The translations under genes and the position numbers were made by a program. DNA of 51,189 bases from Caulobacter segnis (GTDB lineage: Bacteria > Pseudomonadota > Alphaproteobacteria > Caulobacterales > Caulobacteraceae): the NCBI RefSeq assembly GCF_003243465.1, contig NZ_QFQZ01000027.1:1-51189 (forward strand), given 5' to 3'. Each line of letters opens with the position of its first letter. Position 1 is the stretch's first letter. The notes beneath the pieces were generated by a model. The model saw nothing but the letters and a program-made list of their open reading frames with translations, was not told where the DNA came from and made no database searches. Positions 1 through 12,628 of this stretch are shown in pieces.

Positions 1-1
1 G

Positions 2-1645
<1,644 letters not shown>

Positions 1646-1680
1646 GCCTTCGAAGCGTCGGTCTTTCCGAAGCGAACATG

Positions 1681-1717
1681 GCGGGCGGCTCCGAAAGGGG
1701 CCGCCCGCTTTGCGTTT
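1681..1717 (+). terminator. Intrinsic terminator of pnp
   Basis: A perfect 9-bp GC stem (GCGGGCGGC at 1681-1689 paired with GCCGCCCGC at 1700-1708) is followed by a T-rich stretch (TTTGCGTTT). It lies 35 bp after the pnp stop codon and probably ends that transcript. Confidence 0.85.
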
Positions 1718-1767
1718 GGAGCGCGTGGCGGCGTCGGGCGTTGTCCCTTCGAAGAGGGAGCGCCGCC

Positions 1768-1971
1768 ATGGACATCCGCCAGCAAGCCGACCGCGAGATC
1801 GACGCCGCGCCGGACAAGACCGTGGGCTTCCTGCTGCCCGAGGATGAGTGGGAGGCCTTCTTGGCCGCGACCGGCGGCGAGGTCCGGGGTGATCCGCCCG
1901 AGACCGTCTATCGCGGCGCGCGGTTCCGGCGCGCCCCAGTCACCATGATCACCCACGAGGAAGGGTTCTAG
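1768..1971 (+). CDS. Small conserved-looking hypothetical protein, 67 aa
   Basis: I do not recognise this family. The start at 1768 is chosen because GAGGGAG lies a few bases upstream and the longer in-frame extension runs through the pnp terminator. The protein is acidic, with no signal peptide or membrane segment. It has an N-terminal helix-like stretch (DIRQQADREIDAAPDKT) and then LLPEDEWEAFLAA, a pattern reminiscent of small antitoxin-like or DUF1778-like proteins. That resemblance is weak and no toxin partner is adjacent. The next gene begins 5 bp after its stop, so the two are probably co-transcribed. Confidence 0.7.
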   Translation: MDIRQQADREIDAAPDKTVGFLLPEDEWEAFLAATGGEVRGDPPETVYRGARFRRAPVTMITHEEGF

Positions 1972-1976
1972 ACGCC

Positions 1977-2837
1977 TTGGTCGGATTGTTGGCGCTTCCT
2001 CGACGGCTGCTGGGTCTTCGCCGACTCGATCTCCCGCGTCTGCTGGAATGGGCGGCGCGCCTGGGCTACGCCGCGCGGGGCTTGGTCTATTGCGGACTGG
2101 GCGCGATCGCCTTGTTGGCCGCCCTGGACCTGATGCCCCAGGCGAGAGGCGCCAAGGGCGTGCTGGAGACATGGGCGGGTTGGCCGCTGGGGACCGTGCT
2201 GATCGGCGCCGTCGGCTGCGGCCTGACTGCCTTCGCCGCCTGGCGAGCGATCGAGGCGGTGTTCGACGCCGACCGCCATGGGACCGCCCCCAAGGCTTGG
2301 GCGATCCGCGCGGGCCAGGCGATCAGCGGCCTGGTCTATGGCGGCCTAGCGCTGTCGGCCTTCGAGTTGCTCGACGTCTTCGAGGACTTCGGCGAGGCGG
2401 ACGAGACAGAGGATCTGCGCCAGACCAGCGCCGCGGTGCTGAGCGCCCCGCATGGTGATTGGCTGCTGATCCTGGCCGGACTGGTGGTCGTAGGTTTCGG
2501 GGTGGGAAACGTGATCCAGGGCCTGGCGCAGGATTTCGGCCACCGTCTCGCTTGCGACAAGGTCCTGCGCCGGCGCGTCGAGCCGCTGGCCAAGGTGGGC
2601 TATGCCGCCCGCGGCCTCGCCACCTTGCCGGTCGGCGTCTTCCTCGTCCTGGCCGGGCTGCAGGCGAGGGCCGACGAGGCCCGTAGCTGGGGTCAGGCCC
2701 TGCAGACCGTCGAGCAGCAGCCGTTCGGCGGCTTCGTGCTCGGCGCCCTGGCGGCCGGGCTGATCGCCTTCGGCCTGTTCGGCTTCGTGGAGGCGCGCTA
2801 CCGCCGCATCTCGCCGCCACAAGATCTGGTGACTTGA
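1977..2837 (+). CDS. DUF1206 family integral membrane protein
   Basis: A 286-residue protein built from three repeats, each of two hydrophobic helices, giving about six membrane segments. The repeats begin with similar motifs, LGYAARGLVYCGLGAIAL near residue 29 and VGYAARGLATLPVGVFL near residue 208, which is the DUF1206 pattern. Its molecular role is unknown. The start appears to be TTG at 1977, because no ATG lies near the beginning of the first helix. AAGGGT upstream overlaps the end of the preceding small gene, suggesting translational coupling. It is probably an inner-membrane protein. Confidence 0.85.
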   Translation: MVGLLALPRRLLGLRRLDLPRLLEWAARLGYAARGLVYCGLGAIALLAALDLMPQARGAKGVLETWAGWPLGTVLIGAVGCGLTAFAAWRAIEAVFDADRHGTAPKAWAIRAGQAISGLVYGGLALSAFELLDVFEDFGEADETEDLRQTSAAVLSAPHGDWLLILAGLVVVGFGVGNVIQGLAQDFGHRLACDKVLRRRVEPLAKVGYAARGLATLPVGVFLVLAGLQARADEARSWGQALQTVEQQPFGGFVLGALAAGLIAFGLFGFVEARYRRISPPQDLVT

Positions 2838-2851
2838 TTTAGATCAAAAGA

Positions 2852-2868
2852 CGAAACCATGGGTTTCG
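2852..2868. promoter_or_regulatory. Candidate operator palindrome upstream of hydrolase
   Basis: A perfect inverted repeat CGAAACC-ATG-GGTTTCG sits about 100 bp before the alpha/beta hydrolase start. There is no T-run, so a protein-binding site is more likely than a terminator. The binding protein is unknown. Confidence 0.35.
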
Positions 2869-2965
2869 ATCATTTCTATATCTGCGACCCTGCGGCGAGA
2901 GCATTCTGTCTTCATCGGAACAGCGGGACGGGCCGGACGGCCTCCCCAGGCGAGGGATCAGGACC

Positions 2966-3802
2966 ATGAGCAGCGGCTTCTTCACCACTAACGACGGCGC
3001 GCAGATCTTCTTCAAGGACTGGGGCCCCAAGGACGCCCAGCCGGTCGTCTTCCACCATGGCTGGCCGCTCTCGTCGGACGACTGGGACGCCCAGATGATG
3101 TTCTTCCTGCTCAAGGGCTATCGGGTCATCGCCCATGACCGCCGAGGCCATGGCCGCTCCAGCCAGACCGACACCGGCAACGAGATGGACACCTACGCCG
3201 CCGACGTGATCGCCCTGGCCAAGCACCTGGACCTGAAGAACGCGGTCCATATCGGCCACTCGACTGGCGGCGGCGAAGTCGCCCGATATGTCGCCCGCGC
3301 CGAACCCGGCCGCGTCGCCAAGGCGGTGCTGGTCGGGGCCGTGCCGCCGATCATGCTGAAGACCGAGGCCAACCCGGGCGGCCTGCCGATCGAGGTCTTC
3401 GACGGCTTCCGCTCGGCCCTGCTCGCCAACCGCGCCCAGTTCTTCCACGACGTGGCGGCCGGGCCGTTCTATGGCTTCAACCGCGAAGGCGCCAAGGTTT
3501 CGCCGGCGACCGTCGAGAACTGGTGGCGGCAGGGCATGATGGGCGGGGCCAAGGCCCACTACGACTGCATCACCGCCTTCTCGGAAACCGACTTCACCGA
3601 GGACCTGAAGGCCATCGACGTCCCGGTTCTGATCCTGCACGGCGAGGACGACCAGATCGTCCCGATCGCCGACAGCGCCGAACTGGCCATCAAGCTGGTC
3701 AAGAACGGCAAGCTGATCACCTATCCGGGCTTCCCGCACGGCATGGCCACGACCGAGGCCGAAACGATCAACAAGGATCTGCTGGCCTTCATCGAGGGCT
3801 AA
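2966..3802 (+). CDS. Alpha/beta hydrolase, arylesterase/non-heme chloroperoxidase type
   Basis: A cytoplasmic 278-residue alpha/beta hydrolase, full length for the family of bacterial arylesterases and cofactor-free haloperoxidases. Visible features are the oxyanion-hole motif HHGWP (residues 30-34), the nucleophile elbow GHSTGG with Ser99, the acid Asp229 in GEDDQIVP, and His258 in GFPHGM. This triad matches the Pseudomonas esterase arrangement. The natural substrate cannot be read from sequence. Chloroperoxidase activity in this family is usually a side reaction. The start ATG at 2966 is preceded by a purine-rich stretch (GAGGGATCAGG). The gene appears to be alone in its transcription unit and ends in a repeat with terminator-like hairpins. 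Confidence 0.88.
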   Translation: MSSGFFTTNDGAQIFFKDWGPKDAQPVVFHHGWPLSSDDWDAQMMFFLLKGYRVIAHDRRGHGRSSQTDTGNEMDTYAADVIALAKHLDLKNAVHIGHSTGGGEVARYVARAEPGRVAKAVLVGAVPPIMLKTEANPGGLPIEVFDGFRSALLANRAQFFHDVAAGPFYGFNREGAKVSPATVENWWRQGMMGGAKAHYDCITAFSETDFTEDLKAIDVPVLILHGEDDQIVPIADSAELAIKLVKNGKLITYPGFPHGMATTEAETINKDLLAFIEG

Positions 3803-3817
3803 GGCTGGTGGGTGTTT

Positions 3818-3946
3818 CCCTCTCCCCACGCGGGAGAGGGTGGCCCGCGAAGCGGGTCGGGTGAGGGGGCGCTCGGAAATGGCCGGCGCGACCCCTCATC
3901 CGTCGCCTCCAGCGACACCTTCTCCCGCAAGGGGAGAAGGATTTTT
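3818..3946. repeat. Composite hairpin intergenic repeat, copy 1
   Basis: Two outer hairpins, CCCTCTCCC/GGGAGAGGG (3818-3840) and CCTTCTCCC/GGGAGAAGG (3918-3940), flank inner hairpins such as CCCGCGAAGCGGG. The second outer hairpin is followed by ATTTTT and could terminate the hydrolase transcript. The layout matches the elements at 40640-40750 and 50854-50977. Its 3' edge touches the RNase T2 stop codon. Confidence 0.75.
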
Positions 3947-4646
3947 ACCCCCGCCTCGGCGTCACCTTCACGATCGCCATGTCCGGCGCGCCATTGCCGC
4001 CCCGGCAGGCGGCCCATTTGAACTTCAGGTCCATGCAGACCCAGACCTCGGTCAACCGCCCGTCCTTGACCCGGACGTTCAGGTCCTCCGGCGCGAGCTT
4101 GCGGTTGCGGTCAAGGAAGGCCTTGCGGATCTCGCCGGCTGTCATGACGCCGTCAACGCCGGGATCCAGATCCGGCACGTTCAGCTTCTCGCGGATCTTC
4201 CGCGCCTTCTTGAAATAGGCCTCGGGCGTGTCCCACTGGCAGGTCCCATGCGCCTGCCACTCATGCTGCAGCAGCCAGGGCGACGGCGTCATGCACAGAT
4301 TGGCCTTCACCGTCGCCGGGCTCATCGGCGGGCTGGGCCGGCAATAGCGCGGGTGGACCTTGTCCGGCCCGTTCGGCCACAGGCCATGCACCGTGAAGCC
4401 GAAGCGGTTGGCCTGGCACTGGATGGCCTTGTCGGCCTCGGGGATGCCGGCGCGGCACGACTCCGGCGACCAGAACAGCGCCAGCAGATAGGCCGCGATC
4501 GGCACGTCGGTGTGGATCTCGTTCGGCGGCGGAACCTCCGAAGGCGCGGGCGACACCGACACGGGGACCGCGCAGGACTTCAGGTCCGAGGCCTGGGCGC
4601 CACCCGCCAAGGCCAGCAGGGCGGCGGCGATGAGGGCGGTCTTCAT
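3945..4646 (-). CDS. Ribonuclease T2 family secreted endoribonuclease
   Basis: A 233-residue exported RNase T2, an acid-type endoribonuclease that cleaves RNA through 2',3'-cyclic phosphates. The signal peptide MKTALIAAALLALAGGAQA ends near residue 19. Both conserved active-site segments are present: FTVHGLWPN with His87 and LLQHEWQAHGTC with His128, Glu129 and His133. Several cysteines suggest disulfides and a periplasmic location. The start at 4646 is preferred over a GTG four codons upstream, because GGAG lies at the right distance and the signal peptide starts cleanly there. It is divergent from the downstream TonB receptor and convergent with the hydrolase. Confidence 0.9.
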   Translation of the reverse strand: MKTALIAAALLALAGGAQASDLKSCAVPVSVSPAPSEVPPPNEIHTDVPIAAYLLALFWSPESCRAGIPEADKAIQCQANRFGFTVHGLWPNGPDKVHPRYCRPSPPMSPATVKANLCMTPSPWLLQHEWQAHGTCQWDTPEAYFKKARKIREKLNVPDLDPGVDGVMTAGEIRKAFLDRNRKLAPEDLNVRVKDGRLTEVWVCMDLKFKWAACRGGNGAPDMAIVKVTPRRG

Positions 4647-4797
4647 AAGCGGCTCCACAGGGGCTTTCGGCGCGGATAGGGACCCGCGCCGCCTTCGGCG
4701 TCAAGGCGGGTTCCGCAGCCCTTGGGCGCGGTCATTCGGCTGGGCTGACGGGCGAGACGCGCCACAGGCCCGACTTTTCAAAGCGAACACCGCTATT

Positions 4798-4816
4798 GCG
4801 AACGATTATCATTGCG
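4798..4816. promoter_or_regulatory. Candidate Fur box upstream of TonB-dependent receptor
   Basis: GCGAACGATTATCATTGCG matches 12 of 19 positions of the classical Fur box, including the core GATTATCATT. It lies 79 bp before the receptor start in the RNase T2/receptor divergent region. Iron repression by Fur is inferred from this and from the nature of the downstream genes. Confidence 0.5.
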
Positions 4817-4894
4817 ACTGCGTCTCAAGGTCGCTAAGAACGCCTCGCAATTTCAGGAAGGGCGAGCAAGCGCCCTCTGGGGAAAGACCAAAAT

Positions 4895-7219
4895 ATGCGT
4901 AATCCGACCTTCGCCGGCATTGTGAGCCGGCCTCGTCGCGCCCTCGGCGCCGCCGCCGTCGCCGGCCTCGCGGGCCTGAGCCTGGCCCACGCCGCAGGCG
5001 CTACGGAAGCGGACGCCGCCGCGCCGATCGCCACGGCGCCGGCCGCCGACAGCACCGAGGTCTCGTCGGTCAAGATCGACGCCAAGCGGGTGGCCGACCC
5101 CTCGTCGAGCAAGTTCACCGCCCCGCTGGTCGACACGCCCAAGTCCGTGACGGTCATCCCGTCGAAAATCATCGAGCAGACCGCCGCGACCTCGCTGCAG
5201 GACATCCTGCGCACCTCGCCCGGCATCACGTTCGGCGCGGGCGAGGGCGGCCAGCCCCTGGCCGATCGTCCGTTCATCCGCGGCCAGTCCAGCGGCAACA
5301 ACGTCTTCGTCGACGGCGTGCGCGACAGCGGCGGCCAGGTCCGCGAAGTCTTCAACCTCGAGCAGGTCGAGGTCGTGAAGGGCCCCGACAGCGCCTATAG
5401 CGGTCGTGGTTCGGGCGGCGGCAGCATCAACCTGTCGTCCAAGACGCCCAAGGCCGACAGCTTCGCGCGCGGCTCGATCGCCATCGGGACCGACGAATAT
5501 GTGCGGGCCACCGCCGACGCCAACTACGCGGTCAACGACAGCGTCGCCCTGCGGATCAACGTCATGGGCTCGCAAGGCAACACGCCGGGCCGCAAGTCGG
5601 TCGACTTCGACAAGTGGGGCGTCGCGCCTTCGCTGGCGGTCGGCCTGAACGGCGACACCCAGCTGACGGTCAGCTACTACCACCTCGACAGCAACCAGAC
5701 GCCTGACTACGGCATCCCGCTGATCAGCAAGACGACCCAGCCGCGCACCGAGTCCGGCATCCTGGCCGTCGATCGCCGGAGTTTCTACGGGATCAAGTCG
5801 CGCGACTACCAGAAGACCAAGTCCGACATCGCGACCTTCGCCATCGACCACGCGATCAGCGACGCGCTGAGCGTGCGTCAGGTGGTTCGCTATTCGAAGT
5901 CGCTGAACGACTACATCGTCACCAATCCGGGCGATGGCGGCGCGGCCCAGCTCGTCAACGGCCAGTGGTGGATGAAGCGCGGCACCAAGACCCGCTGGAA
6001 CCCCACCGAGAGCGTCGCGATCGTCAGCGACATGCACGGCAAGAAGACCCTGTTCGGTCTGGAACACAGCTTCGACGTCGGCCTTGAGCTGAGCCGCGAG
6101 GAAAACCGCAACGCCACCTATTCGACCTACACCACCTCGGGCGCGGCCTGCCCGACCGGCTTCACGATCGCCGCCAGCACCCTGGCCAGCCTGGGCGCCG
6201 GCGACTGCACCCTGGTCTACGCGCCGAACGACAAGGACAGCTGGACGGGCGTCGTCAATCGCAGCCCGGCCTCGCGGAACATCGCCAAGACGGCCGCCGT
6301 CTACGGCTTCGACACCATCAAGTTCGGCGACAAGTGGCTGCTGAACCTGGGCCTGCGCCACGACAGCTACGACAGCTCGGGCGTCGACGTTTCCACAACC
6401 CAGTCGCAAGGCGTCTTCACCTCGGCGACCTACACCCCGCGCAAGGGCTCGTGGGACTTCACCAACTACCAGGCCGGCCTTGTTTACAAGCCGACCGCCA
6501 GCTCCAGCCTCTATGTCTCGTACGGGACGTCCTCGACGCCGCCGGGCATCTCGGCCGGCGACCAGAACGGCAACACCGCCACGGGGACGGGCAACCTGGC
6601 CACGGTCCAGCTTGAGCCGGAGGACAGCGAGAGCTTCGAGCTTGGCGCCAAGGCCAATGTCTTCCATGACACCCTGGCCCTGTCGGCCGCCGCCTTCAAG
6701 ACGACCCGCAAGAACGCCCAGATCCAGATCGACGCCAACACCTACGCCCAGGTCGGCGAGGTCGAGGTCAAGGGTTTCGAGCTCGGCTTCTCGGGCAATG
6801 TCACGCCCAAGTGGCAGGTGTTCGGCGGCTATACCTACATGGACAGCGAGCTGGTCCGCGGCGCCTACACCAGCGTCAACCAGGGCGATCCGCTGGCCAA
6901 CACGCCCAAGCACAGCTTCTCGACCTTCACGACCTACAAGGTCACGCGAGACATCTCGCTGGGCGGCGGCGCCTACTATGTCTCCAAGAGCTTCGGCGGC
7001 AACCAGGGCGGCGCCGGCGGCGGGACCAACCGGATCTACGCCCCGTCCTACTGGCGCTACGACGCGTTCGCCTCGTGGGCTATCAACAAGACGGCCGACC
7101 TGCAGCTCAACATCCAGAACCTGACCGACGAGCGCTACATCGTGCGGACCAACGGCGTCCACCACGCCGACCCGGCCCCCGGTCGCCAGGCCCTGTTGAC
7201 CCTGAACGTGAAGTACTGA
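4895..7219 (+). CDS. TonB-dependent siderophore receptor (Fiu/PiuA-like)
   Basis: A 774-residue outer-membrane receptor that would import ferric siderophores using TonB energy. An N-terminal signal peptide ends around residue 35 (LAHAAGA). The plug domain runs from about residue 65 to 185, with PKSVTVIP, DRPFIRGQ and the EQVEVVKGPDSAYSGRGSGGG motif. The beta-barrel follows, with the family box LNIQNLTDERYI and the terminal strand LLTLNVKY ending in an aromatic residue. There is no FecA-type signalling extension. The partner 146 bp downstream is a PiuC/YbiX dioxygenase, as in E. coli fiu-ybiX, which favours a catecholate-type substrate. The exact siderophore is not determinable. A candidate Fur box lies upstream. 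Confidence 0.93.
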   Translation: MRNPTFAGIVSRPRRALGAAAVAGLAGLSLAHAAGATEADAAAPIATAPAADSTEVSSVKIDAKRVADPSSSKFTAPLVDTPKSVTVIPSKIIEQTAATSLQDILRTSPGITFGAGEGGQPLADRPFIRGQSSGNNVFVDGVRDSGGQVREVFNLEQVEVVKGPDSAYSGRGSGGGSINLSSKTPKADSFARGSIAIGTDEYVRATADANYAVNDSVALRINVMGSQGNTPGRKSVDFDKWGVAPSLAVGLNGDTQLTVSYYHLDSNQTPDYGIPLISKTTQPRTESGILAVDRRSFYGIKSRDYQKTKSDIATFAIDHAISDALSVRQVVRYSKSLNDYIVTNPGDGGAAQLVNGQWWMKRGTKTRWNPTESVAIVSDMHGKKTLFGLEHSFDVGLELSREENRNATYSTYTTSGAACPTGFTIAASTLASLGAGDCTLVYAPNDKDSWTGVVNRSPASRNIAKTAAVYGFDTIKFGDKWLLNLGLRHDSYDSSGVDVSTTQSQGVFTSATYTPRKGSWDFTNYQAGLVYKPTASSSLYVSYGTSSTPPGISAGDQNGNTATGTGNLATVQLEPEDSESFELGAKANVFHDTLALSAAAFKTTRKNAQIQIDANTYAQVGEVEVKGFELGFSGNVTPKWQVFGGYTYMDSELVRGAYTSVNQGDPLANTPKHSFSTFTTYKVTRDISLGGGAYYVSKSFGGNQGGAGGGTNRIYAPSYWRYDAFASWAINKTADLQLNIQNLTDERYIVRTNGVHHADPAPGRQALLTLNVKY

Positions 7220-7247
7220 TCCTCCCCTCCACGGTGCTTCACGCCAA

Positions 7248-7277
7248 CGCCCCGACCTCGCCGGTCGGGGCGTTTTT
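7248..7277 (+). terminator. Intrinsic terminator after TonB receptor
   Basis: A perfect 10-bp stem, CGCCCCGACC/GGTCGGGGCG, has a 5-nt loop and is followed by TTTTT. It should strongly terminate the receptor transcript. The following dioxygenase then needs its own promoter or read-through. Confidence 0.92.
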
Positions 7278-7364
7278 CCTGTCTCTCCGGGCGCTGATCT
7301 GATCCGGATCAAAGGAAAGTTCGGCCCATCCATCTAGGAACGGTTCGCAAATAGGATGTCCCTG

Positions 7365-8048
7365 ATGATGCTGCAGATCCCAGAGGTTTTGACCAAGGCG
7401 CAGGTCGCCGAATGCCGCGCGATCCTCGACGCCGGCCCCTGGGTCGACGGCAACGTCACCTCCGGCTTCCAGGCGGCGATGGCCAAGAACAACGAGCAGC
7501 TGCCGCAGGAAAGCGCCGAGGCCAAGCACGTCGGGGCGATCATCGTCCAGGCGCTGGAGGCCAACCCGCTGTTCGTCTCGGCGGCCCTGCCGCACACCAT
7601 CCTGTCGCCGATGTTCAATCGCTATGGCGAGGGCATGGGTTTCAAGGACCACGTCGACAACTCGATCCGTCGCGATCCGGTGACCGGCCTGAAGCTTCGC
7701 ACCGACCTGTCGTGCACGCTCTTCCTGGCCGAGCCCGAGGACTATGACGGCGGCGAGCTGGTGGTGAACGACCTTTATGGCGACCACGTCGTCAAGCTAG
7801 GGGCCGGCGACGCCATCCTCTATCCCAGCACCAGCCTGCACCACGTGACGACCGTCACCCGCGGCGCGCGGGTCGCCAGCTTCTTCTGGATCCAGAGCCT
7901 GGTGCGCGACGACGCCAAGCGCAGCCTGCTGCTGGACATGGACGTCGCCATCCAGCGCCTGTCGCGCAAGACCGGCCAGGACGAGGAGGGCATCCTGTCC
8001 CTGACCGGCGTCTACCACAATCTTCTCCGCCAGTGGGCCGAGGTCTGA
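7365..8048 (+). CDS. piuC: Fe(II)/2-oxoglutarate-dependent PKHD-type hydroxylase (PiuC/YbiX)
   Basis: A 228-residue prolyl-4-hydroxylase-like dioxygenase, close in length to E. coli YbiX (225). Metal ligands are visible as His96-x-Asp98 (FKDHVDN) and His159 (TSLHHVT), with the 2-oxoglutarate Arg169 in TRGARVASFFW. The conserved DYDGGELVVND motif is also present. The start MMLQIPEVL at 7365 matches the family N-terminus and has AGGA eight bases upstream. An in-frame ATG at 7356 is the alternative. The family is commonly encoded beside iron-siderophore receptors, but its physiological substrate is not firmly known. The gene follows the receptor terminator. Confidence 0.93.
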   Translation: MMLQIPEVLTKAQVAECRAILDAGPWVDGNVTSGFQAAMAKNNEQLPQESAEAKHVGAIIVQALEANPLFVSAALPHTILSPMFNRYGEGMGFKDHVDNSIRRDPVTGLKLRTDLSCTLFLAEPEDYDGGELVVNDLYGDHVVKLGAGDAILYPSTSLHHVTTVTRGARVASFFWIQSLVRDDAKRSLLLDMDVAIQRLSRKTGQDEEGILSLTGVYHNLLRQWAEV

Positions 8049-8135
8049 CCGCGTTGGCTTCCCGCCACCCGTCCGGGCGCCAACACAAAGTTTACCGCGC
8101 GTACCGCACGATCCGCTAAACCTTGAGGGAAGCGA

Positions 8136-10859
<2,724 letters not shown>

Positions 10860-10932
10860 GGCGTGCGTCCGATCGATCGAGCGCGCATCGGATCTCCGAA
10901 GCTGGACCGAAGATCCCGCGCCTCTTTCCCCC

Positions 10933-10948
10933 GCGCGCTGAAGCGCGC
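10933..10948. other. Hairpin upstream of MHS transporter
   Basis: A perfect GCGCGC-TGAA-GCGCGC hairpin lies 27 bp before the transporter start. It may be part of the 5' leader or a weak terminator for the kinase gene. No T-run follows, so its role is uncertain. Confidence 0.35.
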
Positions 10949-10975
10949 TAAACCAAGGCGAAACGGGGGAAACAG

Positions 10976-12628
10976 ATGGCTGGCCAGGGTCAGGAACGCG
11001 CGTCGATGCGCACGGTGGTGGCGGCGTCGTCGGCCGGCACGGCGTTCGAGTGGTACGACTTCTTCATCTTCGGCAGCCTGGCCCAGGTCATCTCCAAGAC
11101 GTTCTTCGCCGGCTTGAACGAGACGGCCGGCTATGTCGCGGCCCTGGCCCTGTTCGGCGTCGGCTTCGCGTTCCGCCCCCTGGGCGCCCTGGTGTTCGGC
11201 AAGATCGGCGACCAGGCCGGACGCAAGGGCGCGTTCCTGGCCACCGTGCTGCTGATGGGCGGCGCGACCTTCGCCATCGCCTTCCTGCCGACCTACCAGC
11301 AGGCGGGGATCATCTCGCCGATCCTGCTGATCATCATGCGCTGCGTGCAGGGCTTCGCCCTGGGCGGCGAGTATGGCGGCGCGGCGATCTATGTCGCCGA
11401 GCATTCGCCGCCAGACCAGCGCGGCTGGTCGACGTCCTGGGTGCAGAGCTCGGCCGCGTTCGGCCTGTTCGGCGCGCTGCTGGTGATCCTGCTGACCCGC
11501 TGGCTGCTCGGCGCCCACGTGGGGCCGGACGCCTTCGACGCCTGGGGCTGGCGCATTCCGTTCGCGGTCTCGATCGGGCTGCTGGGCGTATCGGTCTGGA
11601 TGCGCCTGAAGCTGACGGAAAGCCCGACCTTCGCGGCGATGAAGGCCGAGGGCCAGTCGTCCAAGGCGCCCTACGCCGAGGCGTTCGGCCAGTGGAAGAA
11701 CCTCAAGCTGGTGCTGCTGGCCTTCTTCGCGATGATGTCCGCGCAAGGGGCGGTCTGGTACACGAGCTTCTTCTACGCCCAGACCTTCATGGAGAAGTTC
11801 CTCAAGGTCGATCCGGCCGACATCAACGTGCTGATGATGACGGCCACGGCGATCAGCGCGGTCTTCTACGTCGTGTTCGGCTGGCTGTCGGACCGCATCG
11901 GCCGCAAGCCCGTGATGCTGGGCGGCATGACCTTGGCCCTGCTGTTCTACTTCCCGGGCTTCCACCTGCTGGAGAAGGCCGCCAACCCGGCCCTGGCCGA
12001 GGCCAGCGCCCGGGCGCCGGTCGTGGTGGTCGCCGATCCCGCCGACTGCTCGTTGCAGTTCGACCCGGTCGGCAAGGCCGCCTTCGTCACCGCCTGCGAC
12101 ATCGTCAAGAGCACCCTGGCCAACGCCGGCGTCTCCTACGCCAACCAGAAGGCTCCGCCTGGGACCCTGGCGATCATGAAGGTCGGCGGCGTCGACGTGG
12201 CCTCGCAGAGCGCCAAGGGCTTGCCGAAGGCTCAGGCCAAGGCCGTGAAGACCGCGGTCGAGGCGAAGATCAAGGCGGCGCTCGCCGAGGCCGGCTATCC
12301 CGCCAAGGCCGATCCGGCGCGCATGAACAAGCCGATGATGCTGGGCGTGCTGTTCGTGTTCGTGATCGCCGCGACGGCCCTGTTCGGCCCTCTGGCGGCC
12401 GCCCTGGTGGAGCTGTTCCCGACCCGCGTGCGCTACACGGCGCTATCTTTGCCCTACCATATCGGCACCGGCTGGGTGGGCGGCTTCGTGCCCTTCTTCG
12501 CCTTCGCGATCGTCACCGCGGTCGGCGATATCTATGCGGGCCTTTGGTACCCGGTGGCCTTCACCCTGATCAGCGTGCTGGCGACCCTGTTCTTCCTGCC
12601 GGAGACCAAGGGCCGCCCGCTGGATTAG
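10976..12628 (+). CDS. MFS transporter, metabolite:H+ symporter (MHS) family, with large insert
   Basis: A 550-residue inner-membrane transporter of the major facilitator superfamily. Motifs typical of the MHS family (ProP, KgtP, YhjE) are GTAFEWYDFFIFG near residue 21, GKIGDQAGRKGAFL, RCVQGFALGGEYGGAA, and DRIGRKPVML in the second half. The family takes up organic acids or osmolytes with protons; the substrate is not predictable here. About 115 residues (335-450), with no hydrophobic helix and two cysteines, separate the membrane segments beginning GMTLALLFYF and PMMLGVLFVF, making the protein longer than usual. GGGGGA precedes the ATG. The stop overlaps the stop of the convergent siroheme-synthase-like gene by 4 bp. 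Confidence 0.92.
   Translation: MAGQGQERASMRTVVAASSAGTAFEWYDFFIFGSLAQVISKTFFAGLNETAGYVAALALFGVGFAFRPLGALVFGKIGDQAGRKGAFLATVLLMGGATFAIAFLPTYQQAGIISPILLIIMRCVQGFALGGEYGGAAIYVAEHSPPDQRGWSTSWVQSSAAFGLFGALLVILLTRWLLGAHVGPDAFDAWGWRIPFAVSIGLLGVSVWMRLKLTESPTFAAMKAEGQSSKAPYAEAFGQWKNLKLVLLAFFAMMSAQGAVWYTSFFYAQTFMEKFLKVDPADINVLMMTATAISAVFYVVFGWLSDRIGRKPVMLGGMTLALLFYFPGFHLLEKAANPALAEASARAPVVVVADPADCSLQFDPVGKAAFVTACDIVKSTLANAGVSYANQKAPPGTLAIMKVGGVDVASQSAKGLPKAQAKAVKTAVEAKIKAALAEAGYPAKADPARMNKPMMLGVLFVFVIAATALFGPLAAALVELFPTRVRYTALSLPYHIGTGWVGGFVPFFAFAIVTAVGDIYAGLWYPVAFTLISVLATLFFLPETKGRPLD

Noticed and set aside
4853..7333. 826-codon reverse frame across the TonB receptor
   Set aside because: It is antisense to a clear receptor, with GC-biased composition and no motifs.
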